64,000 nucleotides of DNA from CBDATA01 sp965202845 (GTDB taxonomy: Bacteria > Acidobacteriota > Vicinamibacteria > Marinacidobacterales > Marinacidobacteraceae), in contig OZ241856.1 of NCBI GenBank assembly GCA_965202845.1, positions 1,612,001-1,676,000 of the forward strand, read 5' to 3'. Made by a program: the position numbers and the translations under genes. The notes beneath the pieces were generated by a model. That model did no database searches. It was not told where the DNA came from and saw only the letters and a program-made list of their open reading frames with translations. Of this stretch, positions 17,596 to 26,074 are shown one piece after another; position 1 is the first letter of the stretch, and every line of letters starts with the position of its first letter.

Positions 17596-18165
17596 GTGAG
17601 AAAAACGATTGCCGCGTTGCTGCTGCTGAGTCTCGCGACGCTCGGGCTCGGGCTGATCGGAGCGGCCTGTTCGTCGGCGCCCCCGCCGCCCCCGCCGCCC
17701 CCGCCCGAGGACCCGCCTCCCCCGCCGCCTCCTCCCCCGCCGCCTCCGCCGCCGCCTCCCCCGCCGCCGCCTCCCCCGCCGACCGAGCGGGATCTCTACA
17801 TGGACGCGGAGATGATGGATCTCCAGGAGAACCTGGCGGACGTGTACTTCGACTACGACGAGTCGGAGCTCACCGACGCCGCCCGGGATGCGCTCCGGAG
17901 CAACTCGGACTGGCTCCAGATGTCCCACGTGACCGCGACCATCCAGATCGAGGGGCACTGCGACGAGCGGGGCACCGTCGAGTACAACCAGGCGCTGGGC
18001 GAGCGCCGGGCGCGCGCCGCGTATGACTACCTGGCGTCACTCGGGGTTCCCGAAGCCCGCCTGGAGATGGTGAGCTACGGCAAGGAGCGCCCGCAGTGCT
18101 CGGAGAGCAACGAGAGCTGCTGGCAGCGGAACCGCCGGGCGCACTTCCGCATCACCGCCCGCTAG
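17596..18165 (+). CDS. pal: Peptidoglycan-associated lipoprotein (OmpA C-terminal domain)
   Basis: 189 residues from a GTG with GGAGG upstream. Signal peptide with lipobox LIGAAC. Directly after the lipidated Cys comes an almost pure proline linker of over 30 residues, broken only by ED. The OmpA-like peptidoglycan-binding domain (about 80-189) follows, with FDYDESEL, GHCDERG and the NQALGERRARAAYDYL motif. Anchors the outer membrane to the cell wall. No tol genes are adjacent. The polyproline linker is unusually long and could act as a rigid rod. Confidence 0.9.
   Translation: MRKTIAALLLLSLATLGLGLIGAACSSAPPPPPPPPPEDPPPPPPPPPPPPPPPPPPPPPPPTERDLYMDAEMMDLQENLADVYFDYDESELTDAARDALRSNSDWLQMSHVTATIQIEGHCDERGTVEYNQALGERRARAAYDYLASLGVPEARLEMVSYGKERPQCSESNESCWQRNRRAHFRITAR
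17680..17781 (+). repeat. CCG/CCC codon repeat encoding a polyproline linker
   Basis: 34 codons, all proline except one Glu-Asp pair. The repetitive DNA is prone to in-frame length change and to sequencing or assembly error. Confidence 0.85.
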
Positions 18166-18175
18166 GCGTTCCCTT

Positions 18176-18203
18176 CGCCCGCCGGCTTTACGGTCGGCGG
18201 GCG
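18176..18203. terminator. Hairpin between convergent pal and pdxT
   Basis: A 9-bp stem (CGCCCGCCG with CGGCGGGCG) and a 10-base loop. The pdxT stop codon lies inside the loop. It could act in both directions, but there is no strong U-run. Confidence 0.45.
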
Positions 18204-18778
18204 GCTGCGATCCCGAGGAAGTACTCGTGCACCCGGGTGTCCTCGGTGAGCTCCGGGTGGAAGGTGCTGGCGAGCGTCCGGCCTTCCCGCACCAGCGCCG
18301 GATGGCCGCGATGGGCGGCGAGCACCCGCACCCCCGGTCCGGTTCCGGTGATCACCGGCCCCCGGATCATCACCACCGGCAGCGCGGGTTCGCCGATTTC
18401 GGGGCAAGCCACTTCCGCCAGGTGGCTGTCGACCTGCCTCCCGTAGCCGTTCCGGCGGACGGCGATGTCCAGCAAGCCGAGCGAATCCTGCGGGGGGTTG
18501 TCCACCCGGTTCGCCAGCAGAATGGCGCCGGCGCAGGTGCCGTAGAGCGCGCGGCCGCTTGCGCGCATGGCGCGGATGGGCTCCGCCAGCGACTCCCCGA
18601 CGAGGAACTTGAGCATGGTGGAGCTCTCGCCGCCGGGGAGGATGAGTCCGTCCAGCCCCTCGAACTGGGAGGGCTTGCGGACTTCGACCGGCTCGACGCC
18701 CAGCCGGCGCAGCATGGCGGCGTGGAGCGCGAAGCTCCCCTGAACCGCGAGGACCCCGATCGCGGGAGCGGAAGCCAA
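18188..18778 (-). CDS. pdxT: Pyridoxal 5'-phosphate synthase, glutaminase subunit
   Basis: 196 residues, taking the TTG at 18778 as start because the conserved N-terminus IGVLAVQGSF follows. Class I glutaminase features: GGESST oxyanion loop near 50, nucleophile Cys82 in YGTCAG, and His174/Glu176 in FHPEL. Supplies ammonia from glutamine to PdxS. It begins five bases after the pdxS stop, so the pair is co-transcribed. Confidence 0.93.
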   Translation of the reverse strand: MASAPAIGVLAVQGSFALHAAMLRRLGVEPVEVRKPSQFEGLDGLILPGGESSTMLKFLVGESLAEPIRAMRASGRALYGTCAGAILLANRVDNPPQDSLGLLDIAVRRNGYGRQVDSHLAEVACPEIGEPALPVVMIRGPVITGTGPGVRVLAAHRGHPALVREGRTLASTFHPELTEDTRVHEYFLGIAAARRP

Positions 18779-18783
18779 TCCGG

Positions 18784-19665
18784 TCAGTTGCCGCGGGTCT
18801 GCAGGAGATCCTCCTCGGGCATCGAGGAGGTGTCCAGTCCGCGCATCGGGTCGCCCAGTCCCCGGGAGACCTGGACCAGCATCGCCGGGTCCTGGAAGTG
18901 GGTGACCGCCTTGACGATGGCGCGCGCCCGGGGCGCCGGGTCCGCCGACTTGAAGATGCCGGACCCCACGAACACCGATTCGGCGCCCAGCTGCATGCAA
19001 AGCGCCGCGTCCGCCGGAGTGGCGACGCCGCCGGCGGCGAAGTTCGGGACCGGCAGCTTGCCGGCTTCGGCCACCATCCGCACGACCTCGAAGGGCGCCT
19101 GCAGCCGCTTGGCCTCCGCCATCAGCTCGTCCTCCCGAAGCACGGTGAGCCGCCGCATCTCCCCGTTGATCTGGCGAAGGTGGCGCACCGCCTCCACGAT
19201 GTTCCCCGAACCGGCCTCCCCCTTGGTCCGGATCAGCGCCGCGCCCTCGCCGATACGACGGAGCGCCTCGCCCAGGTTGCGGCAGCCGCAGACGAACGGG
19301 ACGGCGAACGGATGCTTGTCGATGTGGTGCTCCTCGTCCGCCGGAGTCAGGACCTCGCTCTCGTCGATGTAGTCCACGCCGAGCTCCTGGAGAAGCTGCG
19401 CCTCGACGAAGTGGCCGATCCGCACCTTGGCCATGACCGGGATGCTGACCGTGTTGATGATCTCCTCGATGACCTCCACCGCCGACATCCGGGCGACGCC
19501 GCCATCCCTGCGGATGTCCGCCGGAACCCGCTCCAGCGCCATCACGCTCACCGCGCCGGCGTCCTCGGCGATCCGGGCCTGCTCGGCGTTGGTGACGTCC
19601 ATGATGGCCCCGCCCTTGAGCATGTCGGCGAGACCGGTCTTGAGTCGGAATTCGGAGGAGGTCAT
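18784..19665 (-). CDS. pdxS: Pyridoxal 5'-phosphate synthase, synthase subunit
   Basis: 293 residues from an ATG with CAGGAG upstream. Highly conserved family: GGAIMDV, the Schiff-base lysine K80 in VMAKVRIGH, and K148 in IRTKGEAGSG with the phosphate-binding GSG. Makes PLP from ribose 5-phosphate, glyceraldehyde 3-phosphate and ammonia (DXP-independent route). Lies 50 bases after korB and may share its transcript. Confidence 0.96.
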   Translation of the reverse strand: MTSSEFRLKTGLADMLKGGAIMDVTNAEQARIAEDAGAVSVMALERVPADIRRDGGVARMSAVEVIEEIINTVSIPVMAKVRIGHFVEAQLLQELGVDYIDESEVLTPADEEHHIDKHPFAVPFVCGCRNLGEALRRIGEGAALIRTKGEAGSGNIVEAVRHLRQINGEMRRLTVLREDELMAEAKRLQAPFEVVRMVAEAGKLPVPNFAAGGVATPADAALCMQLGAESVFVGSGIFKSADPAPRARAIVKAVTHFQDPAMLVQVSRGLGDPMRGLDTSSMPEEDLLQTRGN

Positions 19666-19715
19666 GCGGGGGGACTCCTGAGGAGGGGAAAACTGCGGTC
19701 CGGGGGGGAGCGGAC

Positions 19716-20612
19716 TCACATCATGCGCTGGAGGATCCGGTCGGCCTGCGCCTGGGTCAGCGGCTCCGGAACGTGCGACACCGGGGGGGCGCCCTCGTCC
19801 AGAATCGGCTCGAGAGCGTGGAGCGACTGCGACGATTCGTTCCGGAAGAAGAGGCCGGTATAGATCCGGTCCTCCCACTCCATGGACTTTTCGCAGGCGG
19901 CGCGCCAGTCGCCGGGGTCGTGCCCCTCGTCTTCGAGCGGCTTGACCCGCTCGCGGAAGAAGGCGTAGGTGTTGTCGCGGTTGAACGTGACGCAGGGGCT
20001 GAACACGTCCACCACCGCGAAGCCGGGGTGCCGGATCGCGCCCTTGATGAGCTCCACCAGCTGCTTGGGCGCGCCGGAGAAGCCCCGCCCCACGTAGGTG
20101 GCGCCGTTGATGATGGCGGAGGCGATGGGGTTCACCGGCCGCTCGATGTTGCCGAACGGGGTGCTCTTGGTCTTCATCCCGACGCTGCTGCTGGGCGAGA
20201 CCTGGCCGGTGGTGAGGCCGTAGATCTGGTTGTTCATCACCAGGTACGTCAGATCGACGTTGCGCCGGGCGGTGTGGGTGAAGTGGTTGCCGCCGATTCC
20301 GTAGCCGTCGCCGTCGCCGCCGGTGACCAGCACCGTGAGGTTGTGGTTCGCCATCTTCACGCCGGTGGCCACCGCGAGCGCGCGCCCGTGCAGGGTGTGC
20401 ATCCCGTAGGCGTTGAAGTATCCGGGGAAGTTCGAGGAGCAGCCGATGCCGCTCACGCAGACGATGTCGTGCGGCGTCAGGCCGATCTGGGCGGCCGCCG
20501 ACTGGGTGGCGCGCAGCAGGCCGAAATCCCCGCAGCCGGGGCACCAGTCGGGATCGACCTTGCCCTTGAAGTCCTTTGCGGTCAGCGGCTTGGCCGCGAG
20601 TTCGATGGTCAT
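19716..20612 (-). CDS. korB: 2-oxoacid:ferredoxin oxidoreductase, beta subunit
   Basis: 298 residues. Cysteine ligands for an iron-sulfur cluster are visible in WCPGCGD and later Cys residues (GIGCSS, SPCVTFN). The thiamine diphosphate/Mg motif is GDGDGYGIGGNHF. Pairs with the alpha subunit just upstream (34-base gap). Most similar in pattern to 2-oxoglutarate:ferredoxin oxidoreductases, but pyruvate-type specificity cannot be excluded by eye. Fits a reductive or oxygen-sensitive branch of the TCA cycle. Confidence 0.88.
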   Translation of the reverse strand: MTIELAAKPLTAKDFKGKVDPDWCPGCGDFGLLRATQSAAAQIGLTPHDIVCVSGIGCSSNFPGYFNAYGMHTLHGRALAVATGVKMANHNLTVLVTGGDGDGYGIGGNHFTHTARRNVDLTYLVMNNQIYGLTTGQVSPSSSVGMKTKSTPFGNIERPVNPIASAIINGATYVGRGFSGAPKQLVELIKGAIRHPGFAVVDVFSPCVTFNRDNTYAFFRERVKPLEDEGHDPGDWRAACEKSMEWEDRIYTGLFFRNESSQSLHALEPILDEGAPPVSHVPEPLTQAQADRILQRMM

Positions 20613-20646
20613 GGGGAGAGACTCCAGTCAGGGTGCGGGGGCGTTC

Positions 20647-22431
20647 TCATACCAGGATTTCCTGCTCCGGCACGAATACGTTCGGGGATGCGCCGGCCAG
20701 GTGCGCCTTCACCCCGTCGGCGATGTGGTGCGGCATGAACGGCTCGCCGTCGTACTTGCGGATGTGGCCATCCACGGTGATGCCGGTCTCGCTTCGGAGA
20801 TACCGGTGGAACTGCCCCGAATGGTTGTTTTCGACGATCAGCACGCGCTTCTGGCCGGAGATCGCGGCGGCCACCGCGTCCCCGTGGAACGGGACCAGCC
20901 ACTTCACCTGAAGCCGGTTGACCCGGACGCCGTCGGCGCGCAGCTGCTCCATCGCCTCCTCGATCACTCCGGCGGTGGACCCCCAGCCGACCAGGGTCAC
21001 TTCGGCGTCCTCGTCCCCCTCGATCTCCGGCGCCGGAACCCGGTCCTGGAAATCCCGGAGCTTGCGCGCCCGCTTTTCCACCATCTGGCGGCGCTTGATC
21101 GGGTTCGTGAACTCGTCGGAGATGAGCACCCCGTCCTCGTCGTGCTCGTCGGTGGCCACCACGTGGACGTGGCCGGGCACGCCGGGAACCGCCCTCGGAG
21201 AGACGCCGTCGTCGGCGTCCAGGTAGCGCTGGTACGGGCCGTCGGCGCCGTTCGCCTCCCGGATCAGCTTCCCCCGGTCGATGGGCGGGAACATGTCGAT
21301 GCCGTCGGGGGCGAAGCTGAAGGTGCCCTCGGAGATCAGCAGGTCGGAGAGCACGATCGCCGGGCACTGGTAGCGGTCCACCAGGTTGAAGACCTCGCCG
21401 ATGGTGTGGAACGCATCCTTCGCGTCGGTCGGGGCGACCACGATCCGCTCGAAGTCGCCCTGGCTGGCGCCCAGCGCCTGCCAGAGATCGCCCTGTTCGG
21501 TCTTGGTGGGGACTCCGGTGGACGGGCCGGCGCGCATGACATTGATGAAGACCACCGGGATCTCCATCATGGCCGCCGAACCGACCGCCTCGGTCATCAG
21601 CGCGAAGCCGCCGCCCGAAGTGGCGCACATGGTGCGGGCGCCGGTGTGGGCGGCCCCGATCGCCATGTTGGCGACTCCGATCTCGTCCTCGACCTGGCGC
21701 ACCATGATGCCGAGGTCCCGGCAGTTCGCGGCCATCCAGTGCAGGACGCCGGTGGAGGGGCTCATCGGATAGGCGCAGTAGAACTTGACCCCGGCGGCGG
21801 CGCCCCCCATCGCCAGCGCCTCGTTGCCGGTCCAGACCGCGAGCGGCTGTCCCCGCTCCGGCAGCGGCTCGGAATGGGGGGTGAAGTGGGCGGCCGAGTA
21901 GTCGAAACCGGCGCGCGCCACCGCCACGTTGCTGGCGACCACCTCGTCGCCCTTCCTCCGGAACTGGAGGGTGAGCGCCGACTCGAGGAACTCAAACGGC
22001 AGCCCGAGCAGGTGGGCGATGACGCCCAGCGCGGCGGTGTTCTGGGCCAGCCGGTTCTTGTTGTCGCCGGTGAGCTCCTCCACCGGCATCCCGCAGAGCT
22101 GGACCCCGTCCTGGTGGTCGCCGGGGGTGACCTGGTCGGCGTTGTAGAGCGCGTAGGCGCCCGGTCCCAGATGTCGCAGGTGCCGGGTCATGGTGTCCTG
22201 GTTCAGGCACAGCAGCAGGTCCAGCCGGTCGCCGTGCGAGAGCGCCTCCCGGTCCCGGACCCGCATGGTCAAGAGGATGTGGCCGCCCCGGATGATGGAC
22301 TGGTAGGCGTTGTAGGCGTTCAGGTGGAGCCCGCGCCGGACCACCATCCGGGCGAGGATGTTGCCGGGCGTGGCGATGCCCTGCCCGGCCGCTCCTCCTA
22401 TGGCGATGCTGAAGTCGAAACCGTTGGACAT
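20647..22431 (-). CDS. korA: 2-oxoacid:ferredoxin oxidoreductase, alpha subunit (gamma-alpha fusion)
   Basis: 594 residues. The N-terminal gamma-type domain (about 1-190) begins IGGAAGQGI and includes the SIIRGGH motif. The alpha domain follows (GNEALAMGGAAAGVKFYCAYPMSPST), with the substrate loop and a C-terminal transketolase-like domain (VLIVENNHSGQF). Such fusions are typical of the two-subunit KorAB type. The ferredoxin partner is not encoded nearby. Confidence 0.88.
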   Translation of the reverse strand: MSNGFDFSIAIGGAAGQGIATPGNILARMVVRRGLHLNAYNAYQSIIRGGHILLTMRVRDREALSHGDRLDLLLCLNQDTMTRHLRHLGPGAYALYNADQVTPGDHQDGVQLCGMPVEELTGDNKNRLAQNTAALGVIAHLLGLPFEFLESALTLQFRRKGDEVVASNVAVARAGFDYSAAHFTPHSEPLPERGQPLAVWTGNEALAMGGAAAGVKFYCAYPMSPSTGVLHWMAANCRDLGIMVRQVEDEIGVANMAIGAAHTGARTMCATSGGGFALMTEAVGSAAMMEIPVVFINVMRAGPSTGVPTKTEQGDLWQALGASQGDFERIVVAPTDAKDAFHTIGEVFNLVDRYQCPAIVLSDLLISEGTFSFAPDGIDMFPPIDRGKLIREANGADGPYQRYLDADDGVSPRAVPGVPGHVHVVATDEHDEDGVLISDEFTNPIKRRQMVEKRARKLRDFQDRVPAPEIEGDEDAEVTLVGWGSTAGVIEEAMEQLRADGVRVNRLQVKWLVPFHGDAVAAAISGQKRVLIVENNHSGQFHRYLRSETGITVDGHIRKYDGEPFMPHHIADGVKAHLAGASPNVFVPEQEILV

Positions 22432-22507
22432 GTTGAAATCGGTGATCCCTCCCCGGCGTCCCGCTCCCCGGGCGCGCGGCCGGGAAGTCTACCACCACCG
22501 GGGGCGG

Positions 22508-23872
22508 CTAACGGAATCCGAAGAGCGGCGGGAACGCCACGACCACCAGCGCCGCCCACCCGGCGTAGACCAGCAGGTAGGACAGCTGCCAGCGCTCGAG
22601 CGCCCGGAAGCCGTCCCCCGAGCGCAGGAACCGGGCGTAGAGGAACGCCGAACCCGCCAGGCTGCCCAGCAGGACGAGGTTCTCGCCGAGCGCCGCCACC
22701 CGGTTGGGGGTGAAGCCGAATTCGCTGATGCGGCCGAGGATCGCGCCGAGCGCCAGCAGGTCCACCGCCAGCGCGCTGACCGCGAGCAGCAGCGCCAGGC
22801 CGTCGAAAAAGCCGGGGGGCGCCAGCGGGTCGCGGGCCGAAACGTTGTAGAGCAGCAGTCCGGCGACCAGGACCAGCAGCAGGTCGAAGAGGATCAGGAC
22901 GTCGCGATCTATGTCGATCGGGTTTCCGGTCCAGAGCATGGCGGCGAGGAAGGCCAGCAGCGCCGCCGCCAGCAGCGGCGTGAAGATCCGCGCCAGCACC
23001 GGCGCCATGTTCTCGACCACGCTCTTCTTGAGCTCCACCAGACCCGACGCCACCACCAGCGCCCCGGCGATCCCGCAGGGGATCACGAAGCGCCCGATCA
23101 GCTGCCCGACATCGATGCCGATGGCGGCGAAGCTCAGCGCGGTGAGGACGGTCACCACGATCCCGCCCATCGCGATCAGCGCCATGTAGATGAACAGCTC
23201 GCCGGAGAAGCGGACGAAGTCCATGCGCCCGCCGCCGGAAAACCAGCGCCCGCCGGTGTAGGCGAACCCCACCGCGAGCCAGACCGCGATGGGCAGGTGG
23301 AGCGCGAGCAGCCCTTGGGTGTCGGCGTCGGGGGCGAAGGGGTGGATGTTCGCCGCTATCGCCGCCGCCGCGAAGCCGCCCGCCAGCCCGAGCCGGGCGT
23401 TCCGCCCCAGGCCCCGCTTCCAGGCGAAGTAGGCCGCCACCATCGGAAAGACGAGCACGCTGAAGTTGCGCACATGAAACAAGTTGCCGGGGCCGCCGTC
23501 GTCGTCGAGCCGGATGCCGAAGAGCTCGGGGAGCTTGACGAGCAGCGCGCCGAGAACGGCGAAGCCGAGCACCGCCCAGGCTTCCCGGAAGGGCGACGTC
23601 CCGCTGGGGGGCGGCGGCGGTGCCGCCAGCTGCTTCCAGAGCCGCTCCGCGTGTTCCCGGGCGAACTCCCGCGAAATCGCGTCGAGGCTGCCCATCCGCT
23701 GGATGGCCACCAGGAACGCCTCGTCGGGGGAGAGGCCGGCTTCCTCCAGATCCGCCATCTGGTCGCGCAGGTGCCCTTCCAGCTCCTCGACGTCGGGGCG
23801 CTCCACCGCCGGGCGATCCCGGAGATGGCGGCGCCAGCGGGCGATCCGGCTTTCGATCGGCGCGTCGCTCAT
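22508..23872 (-). CDS. Multi-pass membrane protein with permease-prefix domain
   Basis: 454 residues from an ATG overlapping the padR stop (ATGA). The first 85 residues form a soluble helical domain (GHLRDQMADLEEAGLSPDEA, MGSLDAISREFAREH) like the permease prefix domain found next to PadR regulators. At least ten hydrophobic helices follow (DUF4153-like in character). Function unknown. The pairing with PadR indicates it is the regulated target, perhaps in envelope stress or efflux. Confidence 0.75.
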   Translation of the reverse strand: MSDAPIESRIARWRRHLRDRPAVERPDVEELEGHLRDQMADLEEAGLSPDEAFLVAIQRMGSLDAISREFAREHAERLWKQLAAPPPPPSGTSPFREAWAVLGFAVLGALLVKLPELFGIRLDDDGGPGNLFHVRNFSVLVFPMVAAYFAWKRGLGRNARLGLAGGFAAAAIAANIHPFAPDADTQGLLALHLPIAVWLAVGFAYTGGRWFSGGGRMDFVRFSGELFIYMALIAMGGIVVTVLTALSFAAIGIDVGQLIGRFVIPCGIAGALVVASGLVELKKSVVENMAPVLARIFTPLLAAALLAFLAAMLWTGNPIDIDRDVLILFDLLLVLVAGLLLYNVSARDPLAPPGFFDGLALLLAVSALAVDLLALGAILGRISEFGFTPNRVAALGENLVLLGSLAGSAFLYARFLRSGDGFRALERWQLSYLLVYAGWAALVVVAFPPLFGFR

Positions 23873-24213
23873 GCCGGCGCCGCCGACATCGCCGACCAGA
23901 CGCCGCGCAGGGTGTCCGCGACCACCCGCCACTGGCGACGCTCGGCCTCAAGCTGCGCCCGGCCCCGGGGCGTGATGCGGTAGTACTTGCGGCGGCGTCC
24001 GTTCGCTGCGGTCTCCCACCGCGCCGCCACCAAGCCCAGCCGCTCCAGCCGGTGCAGGATCGGGTACAGCATGCCGTCGGTCCACTGCAGCTCGCCGCCG
24101 GAAAGCTCCGCCACCCGCTTCAGGATGGCGTAGCCGTAGCTGTCGGCCTCCTGGAGGATGGCGAGCACGAGCGGGGTGGCGGACGCCGCCACCAGGTCCT
24201 TGCCGATTTGCAT
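23869..24213 (-). CDS. PadR-family transcriptional regulator
   Basis: 114 residues from the ATG at 24213. A winged-helix domain with the PadR signature LAILQEADSYGYAILKRV, then LQWTDGMLYPILHRLERLGL and YYRITPRGR. It lacks the longer C-terminal domain of PadR-s1 proteins. It lies upstream of and overlaps the membrane-protein gene. A perfect inverted repeat overlaps its own -10 box, so autorepression is likely. Confidence 0.9.
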   Translation of the reverse strand: MQIGKDLVAASATPLVLAILQEADSYGYAILKRVAELSGGELQWTDGMLYPILHRLERLGLVAARWETAANGRRRKYYRITPRGRAQLEAERRQWRVVADTLRGVWSAMSAAPA

Positions 24214-24225
24214 ACCTTGCAGCAC

Positions 24226-24248
24226 TATACCTTGTACTGAAAGGTATA
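24226..24248 (-). promoter_or_regulatory. Candidate PadR operator overlapping the padR promoter
   Basis: Perfect 8-bp inverted repeat TATACCTT (24226-24233) and AAGGTATA (24241-24248) with a 7-base spacer. A further ATACCTTG half-site lies at 24212-24219, 15 bases from the matching one at 24227-24234. The minus-strand -10 (TATAGT, 24224-24229) overlaps the repeat, so binding would block transcription of padR and its membrane partner. Confidence 0.65.
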
Positions 24249-25172
24249 TCAAGCCGTCCCGTGCTTCACCCGCGCCGGCACCGGCTGGAGGTCCCGGATG
24301 AGTCCCAGCCGGGACATGATCAACAGTACGTACCAGGTCACGTCGATCTCCCACCAGAAGAAGCCCTGCCGGGTCGCCGCCGGGTAGTGGTGGTGGTTGT
24401 TGTGCCAGCCCTCCCCCAGGGTCAGCAGCGCGAGCAGCAGGCTGTTGCGGCTGTCGTCACGGGTCTGGTAGCGGCGGCGTCCCATCCGGTGCGCCGCCGA
24501 GTTGATGAGCGAGGTGGCGTGGAAGAGCGCCACCGTGGAGATGAAGAATCCCCAGACCAGCATCTGGGGGCCGCTGGTGTCGACTCCGGCGCCGCCGAGC
24601 GCCGCTCCCAGTCCGTACAGTCCCGCCGCCAGCAGGATCGGCACCACCGTGTCGAACCGGTCCAGCCACCGCAGCTCGGGGAAACGCGCCAGATCGGGCA
24701 CCACGTCGAGCCGGGTGGGGAAGTTGGCGGGGGCGGTGATCCATCCCATGTGGCTCCACCAGAAGCCGTGTCGGCGCGGCGAATGGACGTCCTCCGGGCC
24801 GTCGGAATGCCGGTGGTGGAGGCGGTGGTGCGCCGCCCACCAGAGCGGCCCGCGCTGCACCGCCGACGCTCCGCAGAGCGCGAAGAGGAACTGCATCGCC
24901 CGGGAGGCGCGGTAGGTGCGGTGCGAGAAGTACCGGTGGTAGAACGCGGTGATCGCGAACGCCCGGAACCAGTAGAGCGCCAGTGCTGCCAGAACCGCGG
25001 TCCAGCTCCAGCCGACGAACAGCGGCCCCAGGCACATGAGGTGGACGGCGAGGAACGGGGCCACCCTGCCCCACTCCACCCGCATCGCCCGCTCGCCGGA
25101 GACCGGCTGGTAGGACCAGCTGTCGAGCCAGACCAGCGCGGTGCGCACTGTCGCTTTCCCGCCCGGCGTCAT
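24249..25172 (-). CDS. Acyl-CoA / fatty acid desaturase, membrane di-iron
   Basis: 307 residues from the ATG at 25172 (a second ATG lies 15 bases upstream). Three histidine boxes bind the di-iron centre: HRYFSH, HHRLHH and HNNHHH. Two pairs of membrane helices surround them, as in the delta-9 stearoyl-CoA desaturase family. Introduces a double bond into membrane acyl chains. Its stop abuts the PadR operator, so read-through into padR is possible. Confidence 0.9.
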   Translation of the reverse strand: MTPGGKATVRTALVWLDSWSYQPVSGERAMRVEWGRVAPFLAVHLMCLGPLFVGWSWTAVLAALALYWFRAFAITAFYHRYFSHRTYRASRAMQFLFALCGASAVQRGPLWWAAHHRLHHRHSDGPEDVHSPRRHGFWWSHMGWITAPANFPTRLDVVPDLARFPELRWLDRFDTVVPILLAAGLYGLGAALGGAGVDTSGPQMLVWGFFISTVALFHATSLINSAAHRMGRRRYQTRDDSRNSLLLALLTLGEGWHNNHHHYPAATRQGFFWWEIDVTWYVLLIMSRLGLIRDLQPVPARVKHGTA

Positions 25173-25216
25173 GGAGCGGCGAACCATACCACCGACTAGA
25201 CTTTCGGCTTCGCCCG

Positions 25217-26074
25217 ATGCTTCGGATCGCGTCTCTTCTGCTGCTGGCTTTCGGGTGCGCCCCACCCGCGCCCGAGGAGCGGATCGCGGCGGCGCTCGCC
25301 ATTCCGGGACCGGAGGGCGCGGAGCGGAGCGTCTGGATCGGAAGCGACGGAACGCCGGTCTACGCCGAGTCCGCGGACGTCCCCCGCCCCGCCGCCAGCT
25401 CGATCAAGGTCGCCTACCTGGTCGAGCTCTTCGCCGCGCTCGGGGACGATCTGGACCAGCCGGTCCCGGACGCCGCCGCGGTGCTGGGCGATCCCGAACA
25501 TCCGGCCATCGCGCACTTTGGCCCCGACGTCCAGGCGGATATCCGCGCGAGTCTCGAAACCGCCGACGCTCGGACGGTCGGGCGTCACATGATCCGCGGA
25601 ACCGGAGTCTCGAACGCGGTCTACAACGCCGCCGCCAACCTGACCACCGCCTTTTTCGGCGGCCCGGAGGCGTTGACCGCGCGCATCCACGCCCGGCATC
25701 CGGACTTCGCCGGCATCCACGCCCGCCGCTACATGCTGGCCGACCGCAACCGGACCGGGGACAACACCGCGACCGCCGCCTCGCTGGCCGCGGTTCTCAC
25801 CGGGATCGCCGGGGGCGACCTGCCCGGAGTCTCCGACGCGCTCCTCCGGGAGATGCGGGACATCCTCCGGATCGAGGAGCGGCACATCTTCAAGGGCGGC
25901 TCGCTCGACAGCCTTCCGGCGACCCGGGTGCTTTCCGGCTACCACGAGCGACCGGACGGCGGCGCGCTCGTCTACGTGTTCATGGCCCAGGCGGCGGAGA
26001 CCGGGGACGGGCTTCAGGAGTATCTGGAGGCGCTGCGGGCCGCGGCGCTTCCCCTGGCGGGAGGCGCCGGATGA
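25217..26074 (+). CDS. Class A beta-lactamase-like serine hydrolase, probable lipoprotein
   Basis: 285 residues. Short lipoprotein-type signal (LLLAFGC). SSIK supplies the SxxK pair near residue 62, SNAVYN may be the SxN element, and KGG near residue 236 matches KTG. The segment GDNTATAASL aligns with the region after the omega loop, but the catalytic Glu166 of true class A enzymes is not obvious, so it may not be a beta-lactamase. A TAGACT box at 25197-25202 is 14 bases before the ATG. It forms an operon with the next gene. Confidence 0.7.
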   Translation: MLRIASLLLLAFGCAPPAPEERIAAALAIPGPEGAERSVWIGSDGTPVYAESADVPRPAASSIKVAYLVELFAALGDDLDQPVPDAAAVLGDPEHPAIAHFGPDVQADIRASLETADARTVGRHMIRGTGVSNAVYNAAANLTTAFFGGPEALTARIHARHPDFAGIHARRYMLADRNRTGDNTATAASLAAVLTGIAGGDLPGVSDALLREMRDILRIEERHIFKGGSLDSLPATRVLSGYHERPDGGALVYVFMAQAAETGDGLQEYLEALRAAALPLAGGAG

